A DNA stretch of 64,000 nt from Mycolicibacterium aubagnense. GTDB lineage: Bacteria; Actinomycetota; Actinomycetes; Mycobacteriales; Mycobacteriaceae. The notes beneath the pieces were generated by a model, which saw nothing but the letters and a program-made list of their open reading frames with translations, did not search any database and had not been told where the DNA came from. This document shows, one piece after another, positions 8,201-16,098 of the stretch. Where the stretch lies: contig NZ_AP022577.1 in assembly GCF_010730955.1 (NCBI RefSeq), positions 4,278,001 to 4,342,000 of the forward strand, read 5' to 3'. The translations under genes were made by a program, and so were the position numbers. Each line of letters opens with the position of its first letter. Position 1 is the stretch's first letter.

Positions 8201-9334
8201 CTACCGCCTCATGGCCTGCCATGCCGATTGCACCAGGCCGGAGGCGAAGGCGTCGTCGTTACCGACGCGGCGCAGGTAGTGGTCCTGTTCCAGACGCTCG
8301 ATGAAGGACACCAACTGGTCGCGGTCGCGGATCGGTGAACCCTCGGTTTGCAGGAACTGCAGTGTGGCATCGACACCCAAAGGTGATGGGGCGTGGGCGT
8401 AGATGTCGAGCAGGCCCGCGATCGCGGGGGCGTCGTCACCGTAGTAGTTGCGCAGTCGGTCGCGGTAGTGGCGGAGGTCCCACGGGTCGTGTGGATCGAT
8501 GATGGCGGCCGAGAGCAGTTCGGCGATTCGGTGTGGCTGGACTGAACCCTCCCGCGCGGCGGCCGCGACCAGGTGCTGGATGTAGTACGGCACGTTCTCT
8601 GCCGCAGCCGCAACGGATTCGGCGACCAGGTGCCGGTCGGTGGTCGGGACGTTCGTGCCGAGCAGTAGGCACTCTGCCAGGTAGGTGGCGTGGTCGTGGC
8701 GGATCGGCCCGACGGTGACCTTCCGGATGTCGTTGACCGAGCTGAGTGCGTCCTCCGAAACATGGTGAAAGCCAATGGAACCGGAGAGGACGGTGGCCAG
8801 GCGACCGGAGTTGTCCTGACGGAAGCGACGCAGCAGATGTAGGAAGGCGTCCCCACCGCCGGGCCTTTCGCGTTCGAGGTTGCGGGCCAGCACGGTGACC
8901 TCATCGATGAACAACACCAGCGGCTCGTTCTTGGTGCGGGCCACCGCGCGCTGCAGTAGATCATCGAGAGCGGCGTCGGCACGCACTCGCTCGAACTTGA
9001 ACGGCCCGGTGCCGACCGCGACCTTCCAGCGGTCGACCTCCTGGCGCAGTGCGTTGTCGACGCGGCCGAGTTCGGCGGCGAGGGCGGCGACGAACTCCGC
9101 GTAGGTCTGCCGCTCGGCGCTCACCGAAACGACGGTGAGGCCCTGCAGGCGCGCGGTGTGCGCGACGAGTCGGGCCAGGGACGTCTTGCCGTGCCTGCGG
9201 TCACCCACCAGGGCGGCTCCGCCATCGGGGAGGCTGGCCAGGATTTCCTGCTGCTCGCGGACGCGGCCCACCACGTTCTCGGGCGGGACGACACCGCCGA
9301 CCACGAGAGACATGGGTCTGATGGGCCAGTTCAT
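8201..9334 (-). CDS. STAND/AAA-type ATPase, partner of the downstream ATPase
   Basis: From ATG 9334 this is 377 residues; ATG 9313 (370 aa, MSLVVGG) is also plausible, and neither has a clear ribosome site. It has a Walker A loop GDRRHGKTS and a clean Walker B LVLFIDEVTVL, then a helical sensor region (LSGSIGFHH) and a C-terminal helical domain ending in repeated acidic and aromatic residues. It is the first gene of a two-gene leftward operon with another STAND-like ATPase 3 bp away; the two are not close copies of each other. Three 8-bp repeats at exactly 16-bp spacing lie just upstream and probably control it. I cannot assign a function beyond ATP-dependent switch or motor. Confidence 0.78.
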   Translation of the reverse strand: MNWPIRPMSLVVGGVVPPENVVGRVREQQEILASLPDGGAALVGDRRHGKTSLARLVAHTARLQGLTVVSVSAERQTYAEFVAALAAELGRVDNALRQEVDRWKVAVGTGPFKFERVRADAALDDLLQRAVARTKNEPLVLFIDEVTVLARNLERERPGGGDAFLHLLRRFRQDNSGRLATVLSGSIGFHHVSEDALSSVNDIRKVTVGPIRHDHATYLAECLLLGTNVPTTDRHLVAESVAAAAENVPYYIQHLVAAAAREGSVQPHRIAELLSAAIIDPHDPWDLRHYRDRLRNYYGDDAPAIAGLLDIYAHAPSPLGVDATLQFLQTEGSPIRDRDQLVSFIERLEQDHYLRRVGNDDAFASGLVQSAWQAMRR

Positions 9335-9342
9335 CTTGCAAT

Positions 9343-9382
9343 TGTACGTCGAATTGGATGTACGTCTAGGTGGTCGTACGTT
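9343..9382. promoter_or_regulatory. Three 8-bp direct repeats at 16-bp spacing
   Basis: TGTACGTC occurs at 9343-9350 and again at 9359-9366, and a variant CGTACGTT at 9375-9382. The start-to-start spacing is exactly 16 bp each time. They lie 8-48 bp before the start of the ATPase operon. Each unit contains the palindromic core GTAC or CGTACG. This looks like a multimeric operator rather than chance. Confidence 0.55.
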
Positions 9383-9396
9383 GGGATTGTCGTGGA

Positions 9397-9960
9397 TTAG
9401 AAGGTCCAGCTGCCGGATGGCTGGAGGACGAAGCCGTGGTTGGTCGAGGTGTTGATGCAGGCGGTGAGGCTGCCGGTGCCAACGACGCAAGTGACTTCGT
9501 GTGCATCATCAGTCAGCTTCTGGCCGACGTTCAACAGTGCGTCATTCGTCCGAAGGCACGGTTGGTCCGACTGGCCGAAATCGAATGATTCTGCGGGCGA
9601 TGCACCTTGGTGTACCGACGGGCATACCGACTGTCTTTGCGCCGGAAGACCGGGTATTGCACCCGAGCACCAGGACGTCGGTCCGATTGCGCAATTCATT
9701 CCGTCAGGCGTGCGAAAGAACAAGTAGCCGACTTCCCATCGCTGATCCCGGGTGAACGGACGGGCGAATGGAGCCGGGTCAACTTGGCTGAAGCTGGCGA
9801 TATTAGGAAATCGAGGTGGGGCCGCCCTCGCTGAAGCTGCGGATATCAGACCGATCGCGGCGGCCGCAAAGCATGAAGTCGCTGTAACCAACGAGATTGG
9901 CAACCTACAGATGGCGCCCACCGCGTGTTTCCGCATGGTGCGCAGCCATGGTCGGGTCAT
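9397..9960 (-). CDS. Secreted Cys-containing protein, relative of the lipoproteins at 11.7-13.3 kb
   Basis: This 187-residue protein begins with an N-terminal export signal (basic start, hydrophobic core, AxA-like cleavage near SARAAP at about 44-48). The mature part has the same layout as the three small lipoproteins at 11.7-13.3 kb: FRTPDGMNC, then CSGAIPG, then a C...AC pair, and an HGFVLQPSGSWTF end that matches their HGF....DKLTLF. Unlike them it has no lipobox at the cleavage site. Four spaced Cys suggest two disulfides outside the cytosol. The function is unknown. It is the fourth local member of this family and lies 36 bp upstream of the ATPase operon's repeat region, in the same orientation. 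Confidence 0.7.
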   Translation of the reverse strand: MTRPWLRTMRKHAVGAICRLPISLVTATSCFAAAAIGLISAASARAAPPRFPNIASFSQVDPAPFARPFTRDQRWEVGYLFFRTPDGMNCAIGPTSWCSGAIPGLPAQRQSVCPSVHQGASPAESFDFGQSDQPCLRTNDALLNVGQKLTDDAHEVTCVVGTGSLTACINTSTNHGFVLQPSGSWTF

Positions 9961-10079
9961 TACTCAACCGTACGTCGCCCGGCGTCTGCCTCCAGACGCA
10001 AATGCGCAGCTACCCGCAGTACCGCTGGCGCATCGCAATCGGTTAGCCTGTCGAATTAACAGGTGTCTGGAGGTTTGTA

Positions 10080-11609
10080 ATGGGTGTCGATCCGCGTACG
10101 CCGGTGATCGTCGGTGTCGGTCAGTTCACTGAGCGCCTCGAAGACCCCGAGTACCGAGGGATGTCGTCGGTCGACCTCGCCACCGCAGCCGCGCGTACGG
10201 CGCTCGGGGACACCGGCGCCGACATCGCGGCAGTCGCTGCCGCGATCGACACTGTCGCCGGCACCCGGCAGTTCGAGATCTCCGGCCACGTTCCGGCTCC
10301 GCTCGGCAAGTCGAACAACTACCCGCGCTCCGTGGCGCAACGCATCGGCGCGGACCCGGCTCGCGCCGTGCTGGAAGTCATCGGTGGGCAGAGTCCTCAG
10401 CACCTGATTACCGAATTCGCCGGCGAGATCGTCGCGGGCCGTGCCGACGTCGTGATGATCATGGGATCGGAAAACACGTCCAGTATCCGGTATTTCAAGA
10501 GCCGCGACGACAAGCCCGATCATGCGGAGACCATCGACGGCCAGCTCGACGACCGGGGCTACGGCTACGACGGCATCTTCGACGAGTACACCGTTCGGCA
10601 TGGGCTGATCGGCGCGCCGGTGCAGTACGGCCTGCTGGACAACGCCCGGCGTGCGCGGCTCGGTCTGTCTGTTCAGGACTACCGACGGGCGATGGGGGAG
10701 CTGTTCGCTCCGATGTCGAAAGTCGCCGCTAAGAACCCATATTCGTCGGCGCCGGTGGAACGTACCGTTGACGAGTTGGTGACCGTCACCGACAAGAACC
10801 GGATGATCTGTGACCCGTATCCGCGCTTGATGGTGGCTCGCGACCAGGTGAACATGGGCGCCGCCGCCGTGCTCATGTCCGTGGAGTCGGCGCGCAAACT
10901 CGGTGTGCCGGAATCCAAGTGGGTCTACTTGCGCGGCCATGCGGACATGAAGGAGCAGAAGCTGCTCGACCGTCCCGACGTAGGAGCAAGCCCGGCGTCG
11001 GTAATGGCCGTTCAGGAAGCATTGCGCGTGGCCGGAATTGGGATCGATGACGTCTCGGCATTCGATCTGTACAGCTGCTTCCCGTTCCCGGTGTTCAACA
11101 TCTGTGACGGCGTTGGTCTGGATGCTGACGACCCGCGAGGTCTGACGCTGACGGGCGGCCTGCCGTACTTCGGCGGCCCGGGGAACAACTACTCCCTGCA
11201 CGGCATCGCTGAGGCTGTCACCCGAATGCGGGAGAATCCAGGCGAATTCGCGTTGGTCGGTGCGAATGGTGGCATTGCCAGCAAGTTCTCGGTCGGCATC
11301 TATTCGACTGAGCCCGCCGACTGGGTCGCCGACAACAGTGTGGAACTGTGCGCAGAGGTTGCGTCGTGGCCGACTGTTGCCGTCAGTGAGCACGCGAACG
11401 GCGCCGCGACCATCGAGACCTACACAGTCCGATACGACTGGACTCCCAACACTGGCATCATCATCGGTCGGCTCGACGCGGATGGGAGTCGGTTCTTGGC
11501 GACCACTACCGACGCCGATCTGATGGCACTGCTATGCGACGGCGAACCGCTTGGCGCGAAGATTGTCGTCACCGCGACCGACGAGGGTAATCGGGCTGTA
11601 CTGGCCTGA
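10080..11609 (+). CDS. Thiolase-like protein (TLP1 type) with degenerate active site
   Basis: This 509-residue thiolase-fold protein carries the extra C-terminal domain typical of the thiolase-like protein type 1 group known from M. smegmatis. The N-terminal half reads like a thiolase (PVIVGVGQFTE, GRADVVMIMGSE). Where thiolases carry the nucleophilic Cys, this protein has Gly102-Gly103-Gln104 (VIGGQSPQ). The second catalytic Cys block is replaced by GANGGIASKF, while the His of the LHGIAE block (H374) is kept. It therefore probably does not do classical thiolysis or condensation and may bind acyl-CoA or lipid. TGGAGG lies 5-10 bp before the ATG at 10080. Neighbours are leftward small exported-protein genes on both sides. 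Confidence 0.85.
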   Translation: MGVDPRTPVIVGVGQFTERLEDPEYRGMSSVDLATAAARTALGDTGADIAAVAAAIDTVAGTRQFEISGHVPAPLGKSNNYPRSVAQRIGADPARAVLEVIGGQSPQHLITEFAGEIVAGRADVVMIMGSENTSSIRYFKSRDDKPDHAETIDGQLDDRGYGYDGIFDEYTVRHGLIGAPVQYGLLDNARRARLGLSVQDYRRAMGELFAPMSKVAAKNPYSSAPVERTVDELVTVTDKNRMICDPYPRLMVARDQVNMGAAAVLMSVESARKLGVPESKWVYLRGHADMKEQKLLDRPDVGASPASVMAVQEALRVAGIGIDDVSAFDLYSCFPFPVFNICDGVGLDADDPRGLTLTGGLPYFGGPGNNYSLHGIAEAVTRMRENPGEFALVGANGGIASKFSVGIYSTEPADWVADNSVELCAEVASWPTVAVSEHANGAATIETYTVRYDWTPNTGIIIGRLDADGSRFLATTTDADLMALLCDGEPLGAKIVVTATDEGNRAVLA

Positions 11610-11627
11610 GCTTTTTAACGAGATCGA

Positions 11628-11666
11628 CGAAATGGTTGTTTTGCAGTGGGTTTCGCGGCCATTTCG
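11628..11666. terminator. Possible bidirectional terminator hairpin
   Basis: CGAAATGG (11628-11635) pairs with CCATTTCG (11659-11666) around a 23-nt loop, between the convergent ends of the thiolase-like gene and the frameshifted lipoprotein gene. A T-run precedes it. The stem is short and AT-rich, so support is weak. Confidence 0.3.
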
Positions 11667-11680
11667 CCAGTCTCGAGGAG

Positions 11681-12261
11681 TCAGAACAGTGTGGTCTTGT
11701 CTGGCGCCAGGATGAATCCGTGATTGCCTACACGGCAAGCTGGCATGCCCTTCTCGTCAACGGCACAGATCGCATCGCCTTTGGTGGCCGCCAACTTGTG
11801 CGTCGGTGGCAGCAGCGGTGGCGGATTGTTCTTGTCCTGCTGAAAATCGGGATCAACGGTGATCGATTCAATGGTGCTGACCGATGATCGGCCGGCGCTC
11901 ACTGACCAATCGCCGGGCCCTTGCGAGGGCATAGCGCCGCGGCAGCTGACGTGCTCGTGCTCGTTGTCTGGGTAGGCGTTGCTGGCACATATCAACCCAC
12001 CGGGGGCGGTGAACATGAACCCTTGTGTCCGAGGTCTATTCATTTGGTCGTACCGGGCCTTATCGGCCACGGTATAGCCGCTGAGATCGGAAAGAGGATT
12101 GGGGATTGAGCGACTTCGGCAGGTCGTGAAGTAGTCAAAGTGCTTCCGGCCGGCTGATCGGACTGAGGCAGAGTGCAGGCGACCGCGGCAATGAGAATTA
12201 TTGCCGCGATGCGGATTTGGACTTGTCGTACTCGTTTCGTGGGACTCGTCTGGTTGGTCAT
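11681..12261 (-). pseudogene. Frameshifted third small lipoprotein gene of the WXG-GH183 operon
   Basis: ATG 12261 lies 1 bp after the previous gene's stop and opens a signal sequence with a lipobox-like AAVAC. This frame ends at 12040. The rest of the family pattern (LSDLSGYT, FTAPGGLIC, SCRGAMP, AICAVDEKGMPACRVGNHGF, DKTTLF) is read in another frame that ends at 11681. LSDLSGYT aligns with FPDFSSFT of the neighbouring paralogue, so the shift lies upstream of about 12094. The joined length (581 nt, one base short of 194 codons) fits the 172-184 aa of its intact neighbours. A one-base indel, a sequencing error, or programmed frameshifting could each explain it. If the indel is real, the protein is lost. 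Confidence 0.65.
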
Positions 12262-12262
12262 T

Positions 12263-12817
12263 TTAGAAAAGCGTCAGCTTGTCAGTGCTCACCAGGAACC
12301 CGTGTTTGCCGATGCGGCACGCGGCAGTTCCGTTGTCGATAATGCCGCATTGCAAATCGTCAGTCGCAAACCTGACGACGTGATGCGTGGGCAACGTGGG
12401 CGACGGTGCTTTCGCGGGTGCTTCTGGGCTGGTCTTGTCTGTGTGTGGCCCACCGACAGCGGCGGTGCCGTTGCTGACGGACATTCCCCAGTCGCCGTCT
12501 CGTCCGGGGAGAGACCCGCCGCAGTAGGCCGCGGCGTTTTGCGAACTGCTACTGGGTTCCATCGAGCATTGCTGACCACTCGGAGTCGTAAAGCTGTATT
12601 TCGGTTTGGCTTGGGTGCCAGTGGAGTAACCGGCCGGATCTGTCGCGGTAAAGGTGGTCAGGTCCGGGAAATCAGCGCTGTGCGAGTGCGGCGATGTGTC
12701 GGTGGTGTGGTTGTTTCCGCTCGGTGTGCACCCGGCGGCGGTGACGAGAATCGTTACTGCAGAAAGTACTCGGACGCTGCGCGGATGCTCCCGGTGCGCC
12801 CCTGGTTGGTCTTTCAA
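12263..12817 (-). CDS. Small Cys-rich lipoprotein, second of three tandem paralogues
   Basis: From TTG 12817 (11 bp after the preceding stop) this is 184 residues; a start at 12916 would overlap the preceding gene by 88 bp. No in-frame ATG or GTG is better placed. The signal core VLSAVTILVTAAGC ends in a lipobox-like TAAGC. The mature part follows the local family pattern: FPDLTTFT, FTTPSGQQC, YCGGSLPGRDGDW, LPTHHVVRFATDDLQCGI, ACRIGKHGF and a terminal DKLTLF. Four Cys outside the lipobox suggest two disulfides. Its stop is 1 bp from the next ATG, so translation is coupled. The function is unknown; position after a WXG-hydrolase gene makes an immunity or inhibitor role worth testing. Confidence 0.75.
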   Translation of the reverse strand: MKDQPGAHREHPRSVRVLSAVTILVTAAGCTPSGNNHTTDTSPHSHSADFPDLTTFTATDPAGYSTGTQAKPKYSFTTPSGQQCSMEPSSSSQNAAAYCGGSLPGRDGDWGMSVSNGTAAVGGPHTDKTSPEAPAKAPSPTLPTHHVVRFATDDLQCGIIDNGTAACRIGKHGFLVSTDKLTLF

Positions 12818-12828
12818 AGCATGTATTC

Positions 12829-13347
12829 CTAGAAGAGTGTCAGCTTGTCGGTAGCCGCCACGAATCCGTGTTCGCCGATGCGGCACGCAGCAGATCCGTT
12901 GTCGAGGATTCCGCATAGGACGTCGTCCTGTGCGGCTTTCACGATGTGTCGGATCGGCAATGTTGGTGGAGGAGGGGGCCGGAACATCCCGGGGCCGGAT
13001 TTGATGACGAGTTCGCCCACGCCAGCGGCGGTACCGCGCCTAATATGCAGTGCCCAGTCGTGTACTCGTCCAGGGATGGGGCCACTGCAGTCGATATGTG
13101 CCGGATCTGAACTACTGTCGGCATACAAGGAGCAGCGCTGACCGCTGGGCGTGCTGAACTCTAGCCCTGGATCATCCTTGCTTCCAGGGGAATACATGGT
13201 GGGTGCAGCCGGCGTAAAGCTGCTGAAGTCCGGAAACTCGACGTCGTGTGGTACCGCTGGCGTGTGCGGACTTTCCTTAAACGGTGAACACCCCATAAGC
13301 GGAACCGATAGCGCTACTAGCACTGTGGCTACTCGCGGTGCGCGCAT
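12829..13347 (-). CDS. Small Cys-rich lipoprotein, first of three tandem paralogues
   Basis: ATG 13347 is one base after the stop of the WXG-GH183 gene, so translation is almost certainly coupled. The protein has 172 residues: a signal (VATVLVALSVPLMGC) with a good lipobox LMGC, then FPDFSSFT, FSTPSGQRC, IDCSGPIPGRVHDW, a Pro-rich stretch, LPIRHIVKAAQDDVLCGI, ACRIGEHGF and a terminal DKLTLF. The four non-lipobox Cys are conserved across the local family. It should be lipid-anchored outside the cytoplasmic membrane. I recognise no named domain. Longer start options upstream (to 13566) would run into the preceding gene. Confidence 0.8.
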   Translation of the reverse strand: MRAPRVATVLVALSVPLMGCSPFKESPHTPAVPHDVEFPDFSSFTPAAPTMYSPGSKDDPGLEFSTPSGQRCSLYADSSSDPAHIDCSGPIPGRVHDWALHIRRGTAAGVGELVIKSGPGMFRPPPPPTLPIRHIVKAAQDDVLCGILDNGSAACRIGEHGFVAATDKLTLF

Positions 13348-13348
13348 G

Positions 13349-14908
13349 TCAGTACGCCCCCAAATTCTTGGTGTCTGAGTTCTCGATTTGGTAGAGCGCT
13401 GTTCCGTATCGATTCCACAGCGACAGAGTGGAATCGATAGAGTCGCCCCCTGAGAAAGGCGATTGGAATGCCCCGTAGGCACCGTCTTGGTGAACGACCT
13501 TCGTAGTAGGCGTCCAGCCGGTTTGCCCGTCGATTGACGAGCTTGTGTAGATGCCGCCGGCCGCATCGTTGAACGTCAGTAGGGCTTTGTTTTCGTAGAA
13601 GTGCACGTTGGGCTCTCCGATTCCGCTGACCCCAGGTGGTGTTTTGATCATCGGCGGACTGCCATTTGGGTCATGGCCAGTGAATGAGCTTCCGTCCCAG
13701 TACTTGTATGCGGATCGGTCAGTGATTTGATTTGCAGGGACTTGGGCGGCGTGCAGTCCGTCGTTGGTACGGCCGTCCTGAGTGCCGTACATGTAGACGG
13801 TCTCTCCGTCTTGGGACAGGGCAAAGCTCTGTACCTGAAATGCGTTGTTGAACTTGTCGTTGTTGGGCCAAGTGGCAGCTACTTTCCAGGTCTTTCCACC
13901 GTCTGTGGACTGCCAAAGATCGGCGCTACGTGTCTGCCAGGTGTTGTTGTTCCAGTTCTTCACGTTCATCACTGAGGCGTACATGGTGTCGCCGACGTTG
14001 AATGTCGATGTCGGGATCGTCGATATGTCGAGCGGGTCGCCGTTCTTGTCAAGTTCCGGTTTGAACGGGTCCTTTACGACTTCATCGACGACCCATTTTC
14101 CGTGCTCGTCCATCTTCCAGTAGATGATGTTGTTGTTCCCGCCGCCGCCTTCCTCTTTGGAGGGGCGTTCTCCTGGCCCGCCGTCCTTTGTGCCCTTGTT
14201 CATCCCTTTGCCGGTATCACCCTGAATAGTGAAGAGGCGACCATCTGGTGTCATGCCCATGATCGACAGGTCAGTATTCGGCACGCCAACGCCGCCTTCG
14301 CCGGTGTTCGGATCGCCGAACCCGGCCATCGTCTGTTCGAACCCGATCTGGCCGTTGTTGAAGCTGTCCGGATCGATGCCCGGGGTGAAGCCCGGAACGT
14401 GCTGGGGGTTATTGCCCGGGGTATTGCCGCCCGCAATGGTTTTGAGGCTGTTGGCTAGGTTCTGATCCTGATCCATGAACGCCCTGATCATGTTCTGTGT
14501 GCATTTGGTGAAGGCGGCAGCGATGTTCTCCCAGGCCCCGCCGGTCCGCGGCGGACGGGTGGTGACCACGCCGTCGTCGGCGACGTTGAACATCTGGGAC
14601 ACCGTGCTGACCCAGTTCAGCAGTACGTCGCGCAACGTCGCGAGGATCTGGCCGCCGGCGATCATGGCCGTCGCCATCGCATCGGTGATCTCATGAAAGC
14701 GGTGCTGGTGTTCGATGTTCCGGTAGGCCGCCCCGCGGGCGGCGTTGGCGGCCTTGCCCTTCCAGTCGTCTTCGAGCTCGTGGACGGCATGCACCTGCTT
14801 GCCGATCAGCTCATCGAGTGCTTCAGCTTTGCGTTTCAGATCGCGGCCGCCGTCGACCACGGTCAGTGGGTTGGTGCCGCGAATCTTCAGGATCGACAAC
14901 GGCCCCAC
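13349..14908 (-). CDS. WXG-type N-terminal domain fused to DUF4185/GH183 arabinanase-like domain
   Basis: This 519-residue protein starts at GTG 14908; TTG at codon 4 has a slightly better GGGTGGGG upstream. Residues about 18-110 are helical with a WXG motif (W49-K-G51) and YRNIE (Y62-E66), which fits the YxxxD/E pattern used by ESX substrates. A third helical stretch (125-158) and a Gly/Asn-rich linker lead to a beta-rich domain from about residue 205. It opens with PDGRLFTIQGDT, the DUF4185 signature, and has Asp-box-like SADLWQSTDGGKTW at about 328-341. DUF4185 was recently defined as GH183 endo-D-arabinanase, acting on mycobacterial arabinan. There is no signal peptide. Three small lipoprotein genes follow, coupled by 1-bp to 11-bp gaps. 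The domain calls are by eye and the secretion route is inferred. Confidence 0.75.
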   Translation of the reverse strand: MGPLSILKIRGTNPLTVVDGGRDLKRKAEALDELIGKQVHAVHELEDDWKGKAANAARGAAYRNIEHQHRFHEITDAMATAMIAGGQILATLRDVLLNWVSTVSQMFNVADDGVVTTRPPRTGGAWENIAAAFTKCTQNMIRAFMDQDQNLANSLKTIAGGNTPGNNPQHVPGFTPGIDPDSFNNGQIGFEQTMAGFGDPNTGEGGVGVPNTDLSIMGMTPDGRLFTIQGDTGKGMNKGTKDGGPGERPSKEEGGGGNNNIIYWKMDEHGKWVVDEVVKDPFKPELDKNGDPLDISTIPTSTFNVGDTMYASVMNVKNWNNNTWQTRSADLWQSTDGGKTWKVAATWPNNDKFNNAFQVQSFALSQDGETVYMYGTQDGRTNDGLHAAQVPANQITDRSAYKYWDGSSFTGHDPNGSPPMIKTPPGVSGIGEPNVHFYENKALLTFNDAAGGIYTSSSIDGQTGWTPTTKVVHQDGAYGAFQSPFSGGDSIDSTLSLWNRYGTALYQIENSDTKNLGAY

Positions 14909-14984
14909 CCGTCAAAGAACCACCCCATGACGTCAGTCTATGGCCGTAGATACCCGCTCCCTGACGGAAATCCAGCACAAAACC

Positions 14985-15012
14985 GCGGCGGTCAAGGAAC
15001 CTTGACCGCCGC
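14985..15012 (-). terminator. Terminator of the Rv0953c-like gene
   Basis: A perfect 13-bp inverted repeat (14985-14997 with 15000-15012) around an AA centre lies 50 bp after the stop of the leftward monooxygenase gene. On the minus strand it is followed by CGGTTTTGTG, a short T-run. Confidence 0.75.
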
Positions 15013-15061
15013 AGATCGAGTGTGACTAGGAAGCGCCGACGCCAAGAGCGCCGGCCGAATC

Positions 15062-15913
15062 TCAGATCCCGAAGTCGCGCAGCTTCCCCGCCAGCTTCTC
15101 TACATACGCCGAGACCGTGGCATCGTCGCTGTCGGGCAAGCCGAACAACACCTCGGTCACACCGAGCTTCTTCCAGCGCGCCAACTTGTCGGCGTCCGGC
15201 TTGAAGTCCAACGCGACGATGGTCGGTTCGCCGGAACGTCCGGCCGCGGCCCAGGTGTCCTGCAGCAGCTTGACGGGCTCGTCGATGTCGAAGTCGCGCG
15301 GTGTGGTGATCCAGCCGTCGGCCGACTTGGCGATCCACTTGAAGTTCTTCTCGGTACCGGCCGCGCCGACCAGGATCGGGACATGCGACTGCACGGGCTT
15401 CGGCCACGCCCACGACGGACCGAACTTCACGAATTCGCCGTCGTACTCGGCTTCTTCCTGGGTCCATAGCGCGCGCATCGCCTCCAGGTACTCCCGGAGC
15501 ATGGTGCGTCGCCGGGCCGGCGGGACGTTGTGGTCCTGGAGTTCGTCTGTGTTCCAACCGAATCCGACGCCGACCGACACCCGGCCACCGGACAGGTGGT
15601 CCAGCGTGGCAATGGATTTCGCCAGGGTGATTGGGTCGTGCTCGACGGGCAGCGCCACTGCGGTGGACAGTCGCACGCGCGAGGTGACCGCTGCGGCCGA
15701 GCCGAGCGCCACCCACGGATCCAGCGTCCGCATGTAGCGGTCGTCAGGCAGCGTCTCGTCACCAGTGGTGGGATGCGCGGCCTGGCGCTTGATCGGAATG
15801 TGCGTGTGTTCGGGCACGTAGAAGGTGGTGAAGCCGTGGTCGTCGGCCAATTTGGCGGCGGCGGCGGGCTTGATGCCGCGGTCGCTGGTGAAAAGTACGA
15901 GCCCGTAGTCCAT
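15062..15913 (-). CDS. F420-dependent LLM-class oxidoreductase
   Basis: This 283-residue luciferase-like (TIM-barrel) protein is the counterpart of Rv0953c by length and position next to the sucCD-purNH block. The N-terminus MDYGLVLFTSDRGIKP and the blocks FYVPEHTHIP, GRVSVGVGFGWNTDEL and PILVGAAG are typical of the TIGR03619-like F420 subgroup. Such enzymes move hydride between F420H2 and small substrates; the substrate here is unknown. ATG 15913 is chosen because the LLM fold begins there; an upstream in-frame ATG at 16048 would add non-conserved residues. It is transcribed divergently from the SfnG-like gene and ends in a strong hairpin. Confidence 0.9.
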   Translation of the reverse strand: MDYGLVLFTSDRGIKPAAAAKLADDHGFTTFYVPEHTHIPIKRQAAHPTTGDETLPDDRYMRTLDPWVALGSAAAVTSRVRLSTAVALPVEHDPITLAKSIATLDHLSGGRVSVGVGFGWNTDELQDHNVPPARRRTMLREYLEAMRALWTQEEAEYDGEFVKFGPSWAWPKPVQSHVPILVGAAGTEKNFKWIAKSADGWITTPRDFDIDEPVKLLQDTWAAAGRSGEPTIVALDFKPDADKLARWKKLGVTEVLFGLPDSDDATVSAYVEKLAGKLRDFGI

Positions 15914-16098
15914 ACCGTGATTAGAACGTGTTTCAGTATCGGGGCGCAAGGGTGGGTGGCAAGAAACCTCAACAAGGCGGATTACCTGGCATTTTGCCGC
16001 GAAGCTGAGTCGCCAGACGCTTGTGAACCAAATCGGAGATAACTTCACCGCGAACGTTACCCACGACGGTGGTGCACCTCGCTTGTTGACATGGGCCC

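Noticed and set aside
10056..11393. 445-codon frame antisense to the thiolase-like gene
   Set aside because: Shadow frame; no recognisable motifs, opposite strand is a full-length homologue.
16086..16091. TTGACA as -35 box of the sfnG-like gene
   Set aside because: It is only 8 bp before the ATG, which leaves no room for a -10 element.
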